A DNA stretch of 64,000 bases. Origin: Commensalibacter papalotli (GTDB taxonomy: Bacteria > Pseudomonadota > Alphaproteobacteria > Acetobacterales > Acetobacteraceae). The notes under the pieces are model-generated. The model did no database searches. It worked only from the letters and a program-made list of their open reading frames with translations, and was not told the origin of the DNA. The position numbers and the translations under genes were made by a program. The stretch is from the NCBI RefSeq assembly GCF_947179115.1, contig NZ_CAMXCI010000001.1, positions 744,001 through 808,000 of the forward strand. Direction: 5' to 3'. Below, piece after piece: positions 52,035 through 61,429 of this stretch; the stretch's first letter is position 1, and each line of letters starts with the position of its first letter.

Positions 52035-52829
52035 TTATTGCCAATCTTTTCTTTGATAATGTTTTTTTTGTTGCTTTTTATATTCTCCCATCTTTGGCAA
52101 TGGTAACTGAGCTGCTTTAATAGAAGCATCAAGTTTTGGAAAAGGATCTATTCCAGTTTTTTGCGTAAAAAATTCAACAGTTTGTATATAACAAATTGGT
52201 TTTTGCGTATTTCTGCAAAAATAAACCCCAGTTTGTTCTAATTTTGGCACATAAATTGCTTTCCACGTAGCATACGGCACCCACAAACGATCATCACCAA
52301 TTTTTTTAGTATTACCTTGGAAATAAGGACCAGTAACAACGTAGACCGATCCATATTGAATGGCCATTTGACGGGTTTGATTTTCTATCCAATTCCATTT
52401 GCCACTATTAAGCTGTCGGGTTTGAGGTACCAGATTTTGAGGAATAAATGTTTTAACTTGAGATTCATAACTGCCCATATCTCCACTGGGAGCCATATGA
52501 CCACGATCATATCCCGAGTTACGATAGTCTCGTATCAAAGGATCTCTGTTATCAAAAGTTCCATAACGCCTCATTTCTTTAGCCTTCTGAACTTGCTCTT
52601 TCGTAAGCAATTCAGCAGAATATACATTAACATTAGTTTTCTTGGAAAAACCCCATGCATATCCCTCATCACATACCCTGACGTCCGTTTGTATAGGCAA
52701 GGCTTTTTGCTCTGTTGTTGGCATAATAGAAGTCGGCGTTCCGTAAGCCTCATAAGGGCAAGTAATTTGCGCCTTTACCTGAGTGCTAATACATAATCCC
52801 AATAAAGCTGCAATATATAATTTTTTCAA
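52035..52829 (-). CDS. secreted DNA/RNA non-specific endonuclease (NUC1 family)
   Basis: Secreted metal-dependent nuclease of 264 residues. Signal peptide (LYIAALLGLCISTQVKA), then the beta-beta-alpha-metal core: catalytic motif D108-R109-G110-H111 in YDRGHMAPSGDMGS, the metal-ligand helix NLVPQTRQLNSGKWNWIENQTR, and YVVTGPYF. The Asn in the QLNxGxW segment is the usual Mg ligand. A possible role is degrading extracellular DNA for nutrients in the gut. No adjacent immunity gene was recognised, consistent with export before folding. Monocistronic. Confidence 0.93.
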   Translation of the reverse strand: MKKLYIAALLGLCISTQVKAQITCPYEAYGTPTSIMPTTEQKALPIQTDVRVCDEGYAWGFSKKTNVNVYSAELLTKEQVQKAKEMRRYGTFDNRDPLIRDYRNSGYDRGHMAPSGDMGSYESQVKTFIPQNLVPQTRQLNSGKWNWIENQTRQMAIQYGSVYVVTGPYFQGNTKKIGDDRLWVPYATWKAIYVPKLEQTGVYFCRNTQKPICYIQTVEFFTQKTGIDPFPKLDASIKAAQLPLPKMGEYKKQQKKHYQRKDWQ

Positions 52830-52951
52830 AAATCACCTATAAGTCAAATAATAGCTTGTTTTCTTTATTATCAATTATATTAAAACTTTAAAATACCATT
52901 TACTGGTTATAATATGCGACTATTTTCTGATCAAATAAAGCACTGTAAACT

Positions 52952-53925
52952 ATGAATACGCCTAAATTATTATTGTTACCTTTTATATCCGTAGGTTTAT
53001 TTTTGTCTATATCACAGTGTTTGGCAGAGACTATTCATTGTCATTCTCCTAAAACAGCATTCGCAAATAACTCTAGAGAATAGTTTTATAATAATACGAT
53101 TGACATCAACCAACACAGTCCAGAACAAACCAAGATTCAGGAAGATGCCTTAGTGTATGAATATCAAAAACAAATTGATTTTATAAAGCTTTAAATAGCC
53201 CTCATATTTCCTCGACAAAAATTACTGTTCCAACCACATATAAAAAATATCCAGAAAATTATAGCGATGACTGGAAAGTATACACCATAGTCACTATCCC
53301 TCGATATGCTGATAAACATCATCTGGGCGTCATTGATAATACCGTCCTAGCAGCCAATTTCATTCGACCTAATATATATGCAGTTATTTATGTTATTGAA
53401 AAAGCTGACCAAGCAACCATTAATAATAAACAAACATTACTATCCTGAACATATTCGAAATTATAACAATATTGAGGCTAAAGTTATCCGCATTCACATA
53501 TCAGAGCTTCAAAGAAACTATGATAATACGTAATTAAAAATTTCATATAAGCCTCTATATTCATACAAAATCAAATTAAATATATGATATCTATCTCTCA
53601 CCAGGCTATGAAGATAGTAACTGGTTAAATACTGCATAGAGTAAGATTTACCCTTATCTTTATATGAATATTTTTTATTCACACCCTAATTAATTTTGGT
53701 TTTATAATATTCTAAAATTAGATATAAAAATAAAACTATCGAACAAATCCTAACCCACGATGGCCCTGTAGCCTATCACCCTTACCCAATTTCTTTGGTC
53801 GAGAAGAAGCTATTTTATATATTGATCGGTCTGAATTAAAAAATGCCATCAACATGAATAGTATTCCTCACAAGCATACACAAGAAATCATAAATGACCC
53901 AAGAGACGAACTTTTGAAAGAGTAA
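52952..53925 (+). pseudogene. degraded gene for a secreted protein of unknown family
   Basis: The start ATG 52952 encodes a clean signal peptide (LLLLPFISVGLFLSISQCLAE), then meets TAG after 43 codons. Downstream, all three frames hold long protein-like pieces in turn: VTIPRYADKHHLGVIDNTVLAANFIRPNIYAV, EHIRNYNNIEAKVIRIHISELQRNYDN, LSPGYEDSNWLNTA, TIEQILTHDGPVAYHPYP and FGREEAILYIDRSELKNAINM. The series ends at TAA 53923-53925, overlapping the start of the next gene. At least four frame changes or stops interrupt it. The original protein was about 320 residues and exported. Its family is not recognised. Confidence 0.65.
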
Positions 53926-54536
53926 TGATGGAAAAACAACCACCGACATCTCAACAATATATAAACACTGCCTTTCAAAACCCAGAATTTGTACAACAAT
54001 TATGGTGTGAAGAAGATAAAATCTCAACAATCTTATCCCATGCAGTTAAAGAATGCTCTGTAAACGAAAATAATAGCCCACTTAGCATTTGTTGCGACTA
54101 TCTGATTGATTATGTTTGTGTTTATCTTGTAAAAAAACCATCTGATTTTTTATATATATTTGCCAGTTTTGATCAGGCCAAAGATAAAATTACCTTTATG
54201 AATTTATATTTTCAAAATTACTTAACTCATAATACGGTAACTTATGCGCTGCTTAAAAATATTACTCTAATTAACGAAATTGGAGAATATCAATATTGGA
54301 TAGAATATCCCTTAAAATTCAGAGCAACTAAACTCATACAAAACGCATCACAAGGCTCCTTAACAATAACTGCTTTATTTCCAACAGAGCTTGATTTGCC
54401 AGAAGAAATGAAAGATTACTTATTAAGCTGGGCTTTTGTAGAAAACAAACTAGCAGAAACAGATATAGAATATTTCCGAACGCACTATGCGCGTTCTTAT
54501 GAAATGCTTAAGCAAGCTAAGCAAAACAACAAATAA
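53925..54536 (+). CDS. hypothetical protein, 203 residues, coupled to the upstream pseudogene
   Basis: Not recognised. A soluble 203-residue protein with no signal or membrane segment; it is rich in aromatic and acidic residues (IATILSHAVKECS-like helices, WIEYPLKFRATKLIQ, LPEEMKDYLLSWAFVENKLAETDIEYF). Its ATG overlaps the stop of the broken secreted-protein gene (TAATG), so the pair was once translated together. The frame is intact although its partner is ruined. The secreted/intracellular pairing recalls an effector and immunity or chaperone pair, which is speculative. A perfect terminator follows. Confidence 0.65.
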   Translation: MMEKQPPTSQQYINTAFQNPEFVQQLWCEEDKISTILSHAVKECSVNENNSPLSICCDYLIDYVCVYLVKKPSDFLYIFASFDQAKDKITFMNLYFQNYLTHNTVTYALLKNITLINEIGEYQYWIEYPLKFRATKLIQNASQGSLTITALFPTELDLPEEMKDYLLSWAFVENKLAETDIEYFRTHYARSYEMLKQAKQNNK

Positions 54537-54557
54537 TAATAGAGACAAATAAGTAAA

Positions 54558-54590
54558 AGAAAAGCCTCAATCATATTGAGGCTTTTTATG
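54558..54590. terminator. bidirectional terminator between the 203-aa gene and nifJ
   Basis: AAAAGCCTCAA / TTGAGGCTTTT with a 5-nt loop and A/T runs on each side, located between convergent genes. Confidence 0.92.
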
Positions 54591-54600
54591 TTTTAATACA

Positions 54601-57600
54601 CTATTCAAAATTCATTTCAGAAAGCTTTGTTAGTAAAGAATAACGTCGGGATACAACCTTATCGAGTTGTGCAATCAATGCATCTGCTCGTTCTGGATCG
54701 GTATTCCACAAACGATTAAAACGCTGTTCCTTGTGCAAAATATTTACAATAGGCTCTTTTGATAACTTAGAATCAAGAGTTAATAATGATTTACCACTGT
54801 CTTTTTTACTTGGGTCAAATCGATAAAGAGGCCAAAAGCCAGAGTTGGTAAGCTCTTTCATATGTTCATGACTGTAGGCCAGATTATATCCATGCTCTCC
54901 ACATGGGCTATATGCAATAATTAAAGATGGGCCAGGATAAGCCTCTGCTTCTTGAAGAGCTTTAATGGTTTGATTCATCTGAGCCCCCAAAGAAATCTGG
55001 GCAACAAAAATATTACCATACATCATCATTGATAATCCCAAATCTTTTCTGGATTTTTCTTTCCCTAATTCACCAAATTTGGTAATTGCTCCCATTGGGG
55101 TTGCTTTTGATTGTTGTCCGCCTGTATTCGAATAACATTGGGTATCAAGAACCAAAACATTAACGTTTTCCCCTGTGCTGAGAACATGATCCAGACCACC
55201 AAAGCCAATATCATAAGCCCACCCATCACCACCAACAAGCCATATAGATTTTTGTAAAAGATAATGTGCGTCATGAATCAAGTCTTGTGCTTTTAGATCC
55301 TTGTTATCTTTCAGTAAATCCTGCATTTCTCTCATAGCATTTCGACGCTCAAGATCAGAATTTCGTTCATTTTTCAATGTATCAATCAGCGTAGCCGGCA
55401 AGATTGTTTGAAAACTATCTAATAATCTTAAAACACGCTGTTTATGTTGATCAATCGTTAACCTAAAGCCCAACCCGAATTCAGCATTATCTTCAAAAAG
55501 AGAATTCGCCCAAGTTGGTCCACGCCCCTCACAATTTGTGGTATAAGGCGTGGTAGGTAAATTTCCTCCATAAATAGAAGAACAACCCGTAGCATTAGCA
55601 ATAAACAATTTCTCACCAAATAATTGCGTTAATAATTTAATATAAGGCGTTTCTCCACAACCAGAACAAGCTCCAGAATACTCAAATAAAGGGGTAACAA
55701 GTTGAGATGTGCGAAGATCTATGCGTTCAATAGAAGATATTGGCCGATCAGAAATAGTTTGAAAAAATTCAAAATTATTTTTTTCAATTTCCAAATGATC
55801 TTGTATAGGTAACATATTAATTGAACGAATGCTTGGATCTTCTTTATCCTTAGCAGGACAGACCTCGTAACATATATTACATCCCGTGCAGTCTTCGGGT
55901 GATACTTGTAATACATATTCTTGCCCTTTGAAATCTTTGGCTTTAACAGGAAGCCTTTGTAATGTTTCAGGCGCATTAACAAATTCAGAGCTATTGGCAA
56001 CTTTCGCACGAATAGCCGCATGCGGACATGCTGCAACACAAATATTACATTGCACACACATTGAAGCCTTATTCCAAATCGGAATCATTTCAGCAATACG
56101 TCGTTTTTCCCATTGAGTTGTTCCTGTTGGCCATGTACCATCAGGGGGTAGCGCAGAAACAGGTAAAGAATCACCATATCCAATTAACATTTTTCCTGTG
56201 ATTTCCTTGACAAATTCAGGAGCATTAACAGGAACGATTGGAGAAAGCGCTTTACTATCAAGAGAAATAGGTTGTAACAGAATTTGATGGGTTGCATTTT
56301 TTGCTTGGATAATCGCTTTAAGATTATTCTGAACGATCGCATCCCCTTTTTTCTGATAGCTTTTAATAATCGCCTGTTTTAAATAATTCTCGAAATCTTC
56401 CTCTGGTAAGATAGAAGTTAAATGGAAAAATGCAGTTTGCATAATCGTATTTATACGCGTGCCAAGCTTGCATTCACGGGCAATTTTGTACGCATTTATA
56501 ACATAAAATCGTGCTTCTTTTTCTAATAAAGCAGATTGAACCTCATAAGGTAAATTTTCCCATATATCCTCAGGTTCATAAGGCGTATTTAATAAAAATA
56601 CTCCCCCAGCTTTAAGCTTATCTAACACAGGATATTTATCAATAAATTGCCATTGATGACACCCAACAAAATCTGCACCTTGAATCAGGTATGTTGATTT
56701 AATTGGTTTTTTACTGATCCTTAAGTGTGATGTTGTTAATCCGCCTGCTTTTTTAGAATCATAAACAAAAAAACCTTGAGTATAATTATCTGTATGGTCG
56801 CCAATAATTTTAATTGTATTTTTAGTAGCTGAAACACTCCCATCACTTCCCAGACCATAAAATAACGCTGTTAGGCTATGTTGTGCTGATAAATTAGCAG
56901 GAATGGATTTAATAGAAAGATGAGTAACATCATCATTAATCCCAACAGTAAAACGCCTTTTAGGAGTTGATTGTTGTAATTCATTAAAGATAGCCATCAC
57001 ACAATCAGGGTCAAATTCTTTGGAAGACAGCCCATATCGACCATTAATAATTTTAGGCAATGATGACCGTTCGCCATGACTATATGCCTCAGAAAAAGCA
57101 GTCATTACGTCCAAATAAAGCGGTTCAGCTTGCGAACCAGCTTCTTTGGTACGATCCAAAACAGCAATCTTTTCAATCGTTTCAGGAATTTGTTCTAAAA
57201 AATGCATAGCTGAAAAAGGACGATATAAGCGAACTTTTAATAATCCAACTTTATCCCCTTGATCACAAAGCATATCAATCACTTCCTCACAAGGCCCAAC
57301 ACCCGATCCCATTAGCACAATAAGTTTTGTCGCATTGGGATGACCATAATATTCAAAAGGGTGATAATAGCGACCAGTCACCATATCGAAATGCTGCATT
57401 GTTTGTTCAACATGAGCATATACCGCATCATACCATAAATTGGTTGCTTCTCTAGCTTGGAAATAAGTATCAGGATTTGCTGCCGTCCCCCTCACAATAG
57501 GGTTTTCTGGGGATAATGCACGGTTGCGATGTTCGCGAATAGCATCTTCTGGAACCAGTTGTTTAAGCTCTTCAATCTCTAAACTATAAATTTTATTCAT

Positions 57601-58146
57601 TTCATGAGACGTTCTGAAACCATCAAAAAAATGAATAAAAGGAACACGGCTCTTTAAACTTGCTATTTGTGCAATAGTAGCAAAATCTTGAGCTTCTTGG
57701 ACATTACTGGCACATAATAATGCACAACCAGTTTGTCGAACCGCCATCACATCAGAATGATCACCAAAAATCGATAATGCACTGGTTGCAATAGTACGGG
57801 CCGCCACATGCAATACAAAAGGCATAAGCTGCCCTGCAATTTTATATAAAGAAGGAATCATCAACAATAAACCTTGGGATGAGGTAAATGTCGTTGCCAA
57901 GGCCCCTGTTTGTAAAGCTCCGTGAACAGTCGAAATAGCCCCACCTTCGGATTGCATTTCCATCATACGGGGAATATCTCCCCATAAATTTGGCAATTGT
58001 TGTACAGCACAATTATTAGCATACTCTGCCATAGTCGAGCTTGGGGTAATGGGATAAATAGCGATAACTTCGTTTAAGGTATATGCAATAGATGCTGCTG
58101 CTTGATTAGCATCAACGGTAATCATTTTATTTAATTTATTACTCAC
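54601..58146 (-). CDS. nifJ: pyruvate:flavodoxin/ferredoxin oxidoreductase NifJ
   Basis: Oxygen-sensitive enzyme making acetyl-CoA and CO2 from pyruvate while reducing ferredoxin or flavodoxin. 1181 residues, the full single-chain form. The N-terminal domain has YPITPSSTMAEYANN; the following CoA-side domain is VLMGSGVGPCEEVID-like (LIVLMGSGVGPCEE). The middle region is gamma-like. Two [4Fe-4S] clusters are at C697-x2-C700-x2-C703-x3-C707 and C753-x2-C756-x2-C759-x3-C763. The TPP domain has the proximal-cluster CSGCGETPYIKLL, GGDGWAYDIGFGGLDH and NTGGQQSKATPMG. All essential motifs are intact, so it is probably active. It stands alone on the minus strand with a long upstream region holding an FNR-like site. 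Confidence 0.97.
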   Translation of the reverse strand: MSNKLNKMITVDANQAAASIAYTLNEVIAIYPITPSSTMAEYANNCAVQQLPNLWGDIPRMMEMQSEGGAISTVHGALQTGALATTFTSSQGLLLMIPSLYKIAGQLMPFVLHVAARTIATSALSIFGDHSDVMAVRQTGCALLCASNVQEAQDFATIAQIASLKSRVPFIHFFDGFRTSHEMNKIYSLEIEELKQLVPEDAIREHRNRALSPENPIVRGTAANPDTYFQAREATNLWYDAVYAHVEQTMQHFDMVTGRYYHPFEYYGHPNATKLIVLMGSGVGPCEEVIDMLCDQGDKVGLLKVRLYRPFSAMHFLEQIPETIEKIAVLDRTKEAGSQAEPLYLDVMTAFSEAYSHGERSSLPKIINGRYGLSSKEFDPDCVMAIFNELQQSTPKRRFTVGINDDVTHLSIKSIPANLSAQHSLTALFYGLGSDGSVSATKNTIKIIGDHTDNYTQGFFVYDSKKAGGLTTSHLRISKKPIKSTYLIQGADFVGCHQWQFIDKYPVLDKLKAGGVFLLNTPYEPEDIWENLPYEVQSALLEKEARFYVINAYKIARECKLGTRINTIMQTAFFHLTSILPEEDFENYLKQAIIKSYQKKGDAIVQNNLKAIIQAKNATHQILLQPISLDSKALSPIVPVNAPEFVKEITGKMLIGYGDSLPVSALPPDGTWPTGTTQWEKRRIAEMIPIWNKASMCVQCNICVAACPHAAIRAKVANSSEFVNAPETLQRLPVKAKDFKGQEYVLQVSPEDCTGCNICYEVCPAKDKEDPSIRSINMLPIQDHLEIEKNNFEFFQTISDRPISSIERIDLRTSQLVTPLFEYSGACSGCGETPYIKLLTQLFGEKLFIANATGCSSIYGGNLPTTPYTTNCEGRGPTWANSLFEDNAEFGLGFRLTIDQHKQRVLRLLDSFQTILPATLIDTLKNERNSDLERRNAMREMQDLLKDNKDLKAQDLIHDAHYLLQKSIWLVGGDGWAYDIGFGGLDHVLSTGENVNVLVLDTQCYSNTGGQQSKATPMGAITKFGELGKEKSRKDLGLSMMMYGNIFVAQISLGAQMNQTIKALQEAEAYPGPSLIIAYSPCGEHGYNLAYSHEHMKELTNSGFWPLYRFDPSKKDSGKSLLTLDSKLSKEPIVNILHKEQRFNRLWNTDPERADALIAQLDKVVSRRYSLLTKLSEMNFE

Positions 58147-58273
58147 AACAATAACCTCTTTAATACTTTGAAATATTACAATTTATTAGAGTCGTAATGA
58201 AAATTTATAATTTATAATTAACTAATAATGAGTTGATAAAAACATAAGATATAAATAAAACCTATATATTTTG

Positions 58274-58287
58274 TTAAACGTTATCAA
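58274..58287. promoter_or_regulatory. FNR/CRP-like site upstream of nifJ
   Basis: TTAAA-CGTT-ATCAA matches the FNR consensus TTGAT-N4-ATCAA at 8 of 10 defined positions, about 130 bp upstream of the nifJ start. Single site seen by eye in AT-rich DNA; the match could be chance. Confidence 0.3.
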
Positions 58288-58656
58288 AATGGATCAAATA
58301 ACGAATAGGTTAATATCTATATTGCTTGATTTATATTATTATGACAAATCTATTTTAAAAAATAAGTTCTTTTTATTTATACTGATGCTTCTTAGCCAAA
58401 TATTTATAAATATTTAAATGTAGTATTAAAATTCATCAGTTAATTTCTAGAATAACAAATTGATTTTTATAACCTTTGAGTTCCTTAATACTTACTCTTA
58501 TGAAGATTATTCATATATATTTCTGTAATGATTGATATTTTGTAAATAGGTATTTTATATGTAAATGATGAACATATCATTTTGAATCAGAGTTAAACAG
58601 CATTGTAAAATAATCTAACGATCTACCTTTATAAAAAGGAATAATCGAAATTATTT

Positions 58657-58686
58657 TTGATAAATCACAACAACTCTGGCTATACT
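58657..58686 (+). promoter_or_regulatory. metY: sigma-70-type promoter of metY
   Basis: The -35 box TTGATA and -10 box TATACT are separated by 18 bp. The -10 box ends 47 bp before the metY ATG, and AAGGA follows at 58721. Confidence 0.6.
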
Positions 58687-58733
58687 TTAATTTGCGCAAA
58701 AACCACATGATCCAAACTATAAGGAACTTAACC

Positions 58734-60014
58734 ATGAAGCAAAAGCCGCAATTTGAAACCCTATCTGTGCATGCGGGTGCCAGCCCTGATCCCACTACTG
58801 GTGCAAGGGCAACCCCAATTTACCAAACGACTGCGTATGTTTTTGATGATGTCGATCAAGCAGCCAACCGTTTTGCACTTGCTGATCCTGGTAATATTTA
58901 TAGCCGCATTACAAACCCTACCCAAGCTGTATTAGAAGAGCGTATCACAGCTTTGGAAGGCGGAAGCGCTGCATTGGCAACTGCCTCAGGTCATGCAGCT
59001 GAATTTCTAACATTTCATACATTAATGGAGCCAGGCGATAATTTTATAGCGGCACGTCAGCTTTACGGCGGTTCAATTAATCAATTTGTTCACTCTTTTA
59101 AGTCTTTTGATTGGCATGTTCGTTTTGCTGATGCGGATGATGTATCTACTTTTGAAACCGTCATTGATGATCGTACGCGTGCTATTTTTATCGAAAGTTT
59201 TGCTAATCCAGGTGGGATTATTGTTGATATTGAAAAAATTGCCAAGATCGCACAAAAGCACAATATCCCCCTGATTGTCGATAATACAATGGCCACCCCA
59301 TATTTAATTCGCCCATTTGAACATGGTGCCAATATCGTAGTGCACTCTTTAACAAAATTTTTAGGTGGGCATGGTAACTCTATGGGAGGCGTTATTGTTG
59401 ATGGTGGGAATTTTGATTGGAAAAAATCAAGTAAATTCTCTAAAATCACCGAGCCTCGCCCTGATTATGCTGGCCTTGTCGCCAGTGAAGCTTTTGGAAA
59501 TATGGCTTTTGCGCTTGCGGCTCGTATTTTAGGAATGCGCGATTTTGGACCAACCATCTCTCCATTTAATGCTTTTTTGCTATTAACTGGTATTGAAACC
59601 TTGCCTTTAAGGATGCAACGTCACTGTGACAATGCAATGGAAGTGGCAAGTTATCTAGAAAAACATCCCAAAGTTTCTTGGGTTTCCTATCCTGGATTAA
59701 AAAGAAATCCATACCACGCATTGCAACTGCAATACTCCCCCAAAGGTGCAGGCTCTGTGTTTACCTTTGGTATTAAAGGTGGATATGATGCTTGTGTTCA
59801 ATTCGTCTCTAAATTAGAGCTATTTTCATTACTAGCTAATATTGGGGATACACGGTCTTTGGTAATTCATCCCGCCTCTACCACACATCGCCAATTAACT
59901 GATGCTCAGAAAATCGCTGCTGGTGCAGGACCTGACGTAGTTCGTTTATCAATAGGTATTGAAAATGCTGCGGACATTATTGCTGATCTAGATCAGGCTT
60001 TGGCTGGTTTATAA
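58734..60014 (+). CDS. metY: O-acetylhomoserine aminocarboxypropyltransferase / cysteine synthase (MetY)
   Basis: PLP enzyme that adds sulfide directly to O-acetylhomoserine to give homocysteine for methionine synthesis. 426 residues from ATG 58734, chosen for AAGGA 8 bases upstream and for MKQKPQFETLSVHAG as the family's N-terminus; a start at 58692 is unlikely. Motifs: RITNPTQAVLEERI, LYGGSINQFVHSF, VDNTMATPYL, and VVHSLTKFLGGHG with PLP lysine K208. The C-terminus DTRSLVIHPASTTHRQL...VRLSIGIENAADI completes the Cys/Met PLP fold. It pairs with cysG for direct sulfhydrylation. Confidence 0.96.
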   Translation: MKQKPQFETLSVHAGASPDPTTGARATPIYQTTAYVFDDVDQAANRFALADPGNIYSRITNPTQAVLEERITALEGGSAALATASGHAAEFLTFHTLMEPGDNFIAARQLYGGSINQFVHSFKSFDWHVRFADADDVSTFETVIDDRTRAIFIESFANPGGIIVDIEKIAKIAQKHNIPLIVDNTMATPYLIRPFEHGANIVVHSLTKFLGGHGNSMGGVIVDGGNFDWKKSSKFSKITEPRPDYAGLVASEAFGNMAFALAARILGMRDFGPTISPFNAFLLLTGIETLPLRMQRHCDNAMEVASYLEKHPKVSWVSYPGLKRNPYHALQLQYSPKGAGSVFTFGIKGGYDACVQFVSKLELFSLLANIGDTRSLVIHPASTTHRQLTDAQKIAAGAGPDVVRLSIGIENAADIIADLDQALAGL

Positions 60015-60022
60015 AGAATGTA

Positions 60023-60054
60023 TATAGGTATGAAATTTACTTTTCATGCCTATA
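60023..60054 (+). terminator. metY: hairpin after metY
   Basis: 13-bp stem TATAGGTATGAAA / TTTCATGCCTATA (one G-U pair), 6-nt loop, no T tract. Probable transcript end. Confidence 0.5.
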
Positions 60055-60153
60055 AAAATTAAGACATACCAATTTATAACTAGAGCTATAATCTAAGTAA
60101 TATATTTTGTGGGGATTTTGAAAGACTGCTTTATTATAAAAGCATAAATAAAT

Positions 60154-60228
60154 TGGAGCGGGCGATGGGATTCGAACCCACGACCCCAACCTTGGCAAGG
60201 TTGTGCTCTACCCCTGAGCTACGCCCGC
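60154..60228 (-). tRNA. tRNA-Gly (anticodon GCC), copy 1
   Basis: On the minus strand a complete cloverleaf: acceptor GCGGGCG/CGCCCGC, D-arm GCTC...GAGC, anticodon arm CAACC-TTGCCAA-GGTTG with GCC at 34-36, and T-arm GTGGG-TTCGAAT-CCCAT. The CCA end is encoded. Decodes glycine GGC/GGU. An identical gene lies at 61137-61211. Confidence 0.97.
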
Positions 60229-60387
60229 TCTGAACGTAGAAACTATTTACGATATTTTTCTCATATGTGCAAGAGGGTAATATAATAAAACGATTTATTT
60301 TTACTCATTCTTGTTATGATCAATAAACCTATCAATTATGGTCATAAAAAGCCCAATAGTAACTGCATAATATATGCTTATCAATAT

Positions 60388-61028
60388 TTACGAATGCTGT
60401 GCACATAAATACCAAGCAACTTCCAAATCATCGAAATGACACCAATCATCTATTGAATATGATGAGCTTAATAATTCAAACTTTTTTCCATTAAATAGAA
60501 GCTTATTATATACTGTTACAATACGAGAATCTTGATCAGCATAACCTACAACAACTGGATAGCTTGCAATTACAACACGACTATTCAAATGATATAATAA
60601 ATCCGCAGAATCATTTAATTCACCATCTATAGGAAGTTGCCCAATCACCTTCTCTGCTTGATTGTCCGCAATATATGCAAAAAACATCCCGTGCCACATC
60701 CAATTGAGGAAATAGAATATTTGCCAGCAAAATTAGGCCCTTCTTCTATAGCAGATGTAATACGGGTCCTATAGTTTCTTTAAGCTTTGTCTCTTCCTTT
60801 ATAATATGCTTTGGCCTTTAATAAATTATCTATTTTTATTTCTTGGCTATGGGAAATATCACGCTCATTCATGATCGCTGATTGTAATTGAGCTTTTGCA
60901 TCCCCTTAATTTGTTTTTTTTTCTAACTTTTCCTTAGCCTCTTGCTTGATCACATCAGCAGAAAAAGATTTAGGAACAGAGAAAACAACGCAGATGCCTA
61001 CTATAAAAGCTAGTAAAAATAACTTCAT
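60388..61028 (-). pseudogene. secreted GCGTGC-type protein, interrupted by two stops and a frameshift
   Basis: Reads from ATG 61028 with an AGGA ribosome site and signal peptide LFLLAFIVGICVVFSVPKSFSA. TAA at 60906-60908 (codon 41) and TAA at 60780-60782 (codon 83) interrupt it. NFAGKYSISSIGCGTGCF then runs into a six-T tract around 60685-60690, where the frame changes, and FAYIADNQAEKVIGQLPIDGEL...LNSRVVIASYPVV...CHFDDLEVAWYLCAQ continues. The FAGxY...GCGTxC block and following beta-strands match a common family of small exported proteins of unknown function. It lies entirely between the two identical tRNA-Gly genes. Confidence 0.8.
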
Positions 61029-61136
61029 TTAAATTCCTAAAAGCAAATTTAGTAGATAATATTTTATATCTATTATTATTCAGGAACATATAATTAATTT
61101 TAAAAGGAAATAATATCGCTGCAGATTAAAAAAATC

Positions 61137-61211
61137 TGGAGCGGGCGATGGGATTCGAACCCACGACCCCAACCTTGGCAAGGTTGTGCTCTACCCCTGA
61201 GCTACGCCCGC
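61137..61211 (-). tRNA. tRNA-Gly (anticodon GCC), copy 2
   Basis: Identical over all 75 bases, including encoded CCA, to the copy at 60154-60228, in the same orientation and 983 bp away. Same cloverleaf and anticodon GCC. Flanking sequences are unrelated, which indicates duplication of the tRNA gene unit. Confidence 0.97.
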
Positions 61212-61429
61212 TTTGTATTGCGTAAATTGCTTTTAAGAGATTTTTAAAAACCTTGCAAGAGAAAAATAATAAAATTAGAAAAAATATTTTTGTTTATAAG
61301 CATCCTTATTGATATAATAAACCTAATACTTTAAAATTAGATGTTTTTTAATCAACACTTTATTTTAAAGAAATTATAAAACTTGTATCATTTTCGATAT
61401 GCTTCTTTTATACGGGATATGACAAATCT

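Larger units (their letters stand above)
58147..58733. other. 587-bp regulatory region between nifJ and metY
   Basis: AT-rich, no supported gene. It holds an FNR-like motif on the nifJ side (58274-58287) and a sigma-70-type promoter on the metY side (58657-58686). No riboswitch was recognised. Confidence 0.6.

Noticed and set aside
52035..52829. Nuclease as a contact-dependent toxin with an immunity gene
   Set aside because: It has an ordinary signal peptide and full NUC1 domain with no delivery domain, and no adjacent immunity gene can be recognised.
58560..58733. Possible SAM-type riboswitch in the metY leader
   Set aside because: No SAM-I or SAM-II core helices or conserved loops could be found by eye; only a sigma-70-like promoter and a Shine-Dalgarno site are supported.
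60154..61211. Integrative element with tRNA-Gly att sites
   Set aside because: The repeats are complete tRNA genes rather than partial 3' ends, and there is no integrase or other mobility gene between them.
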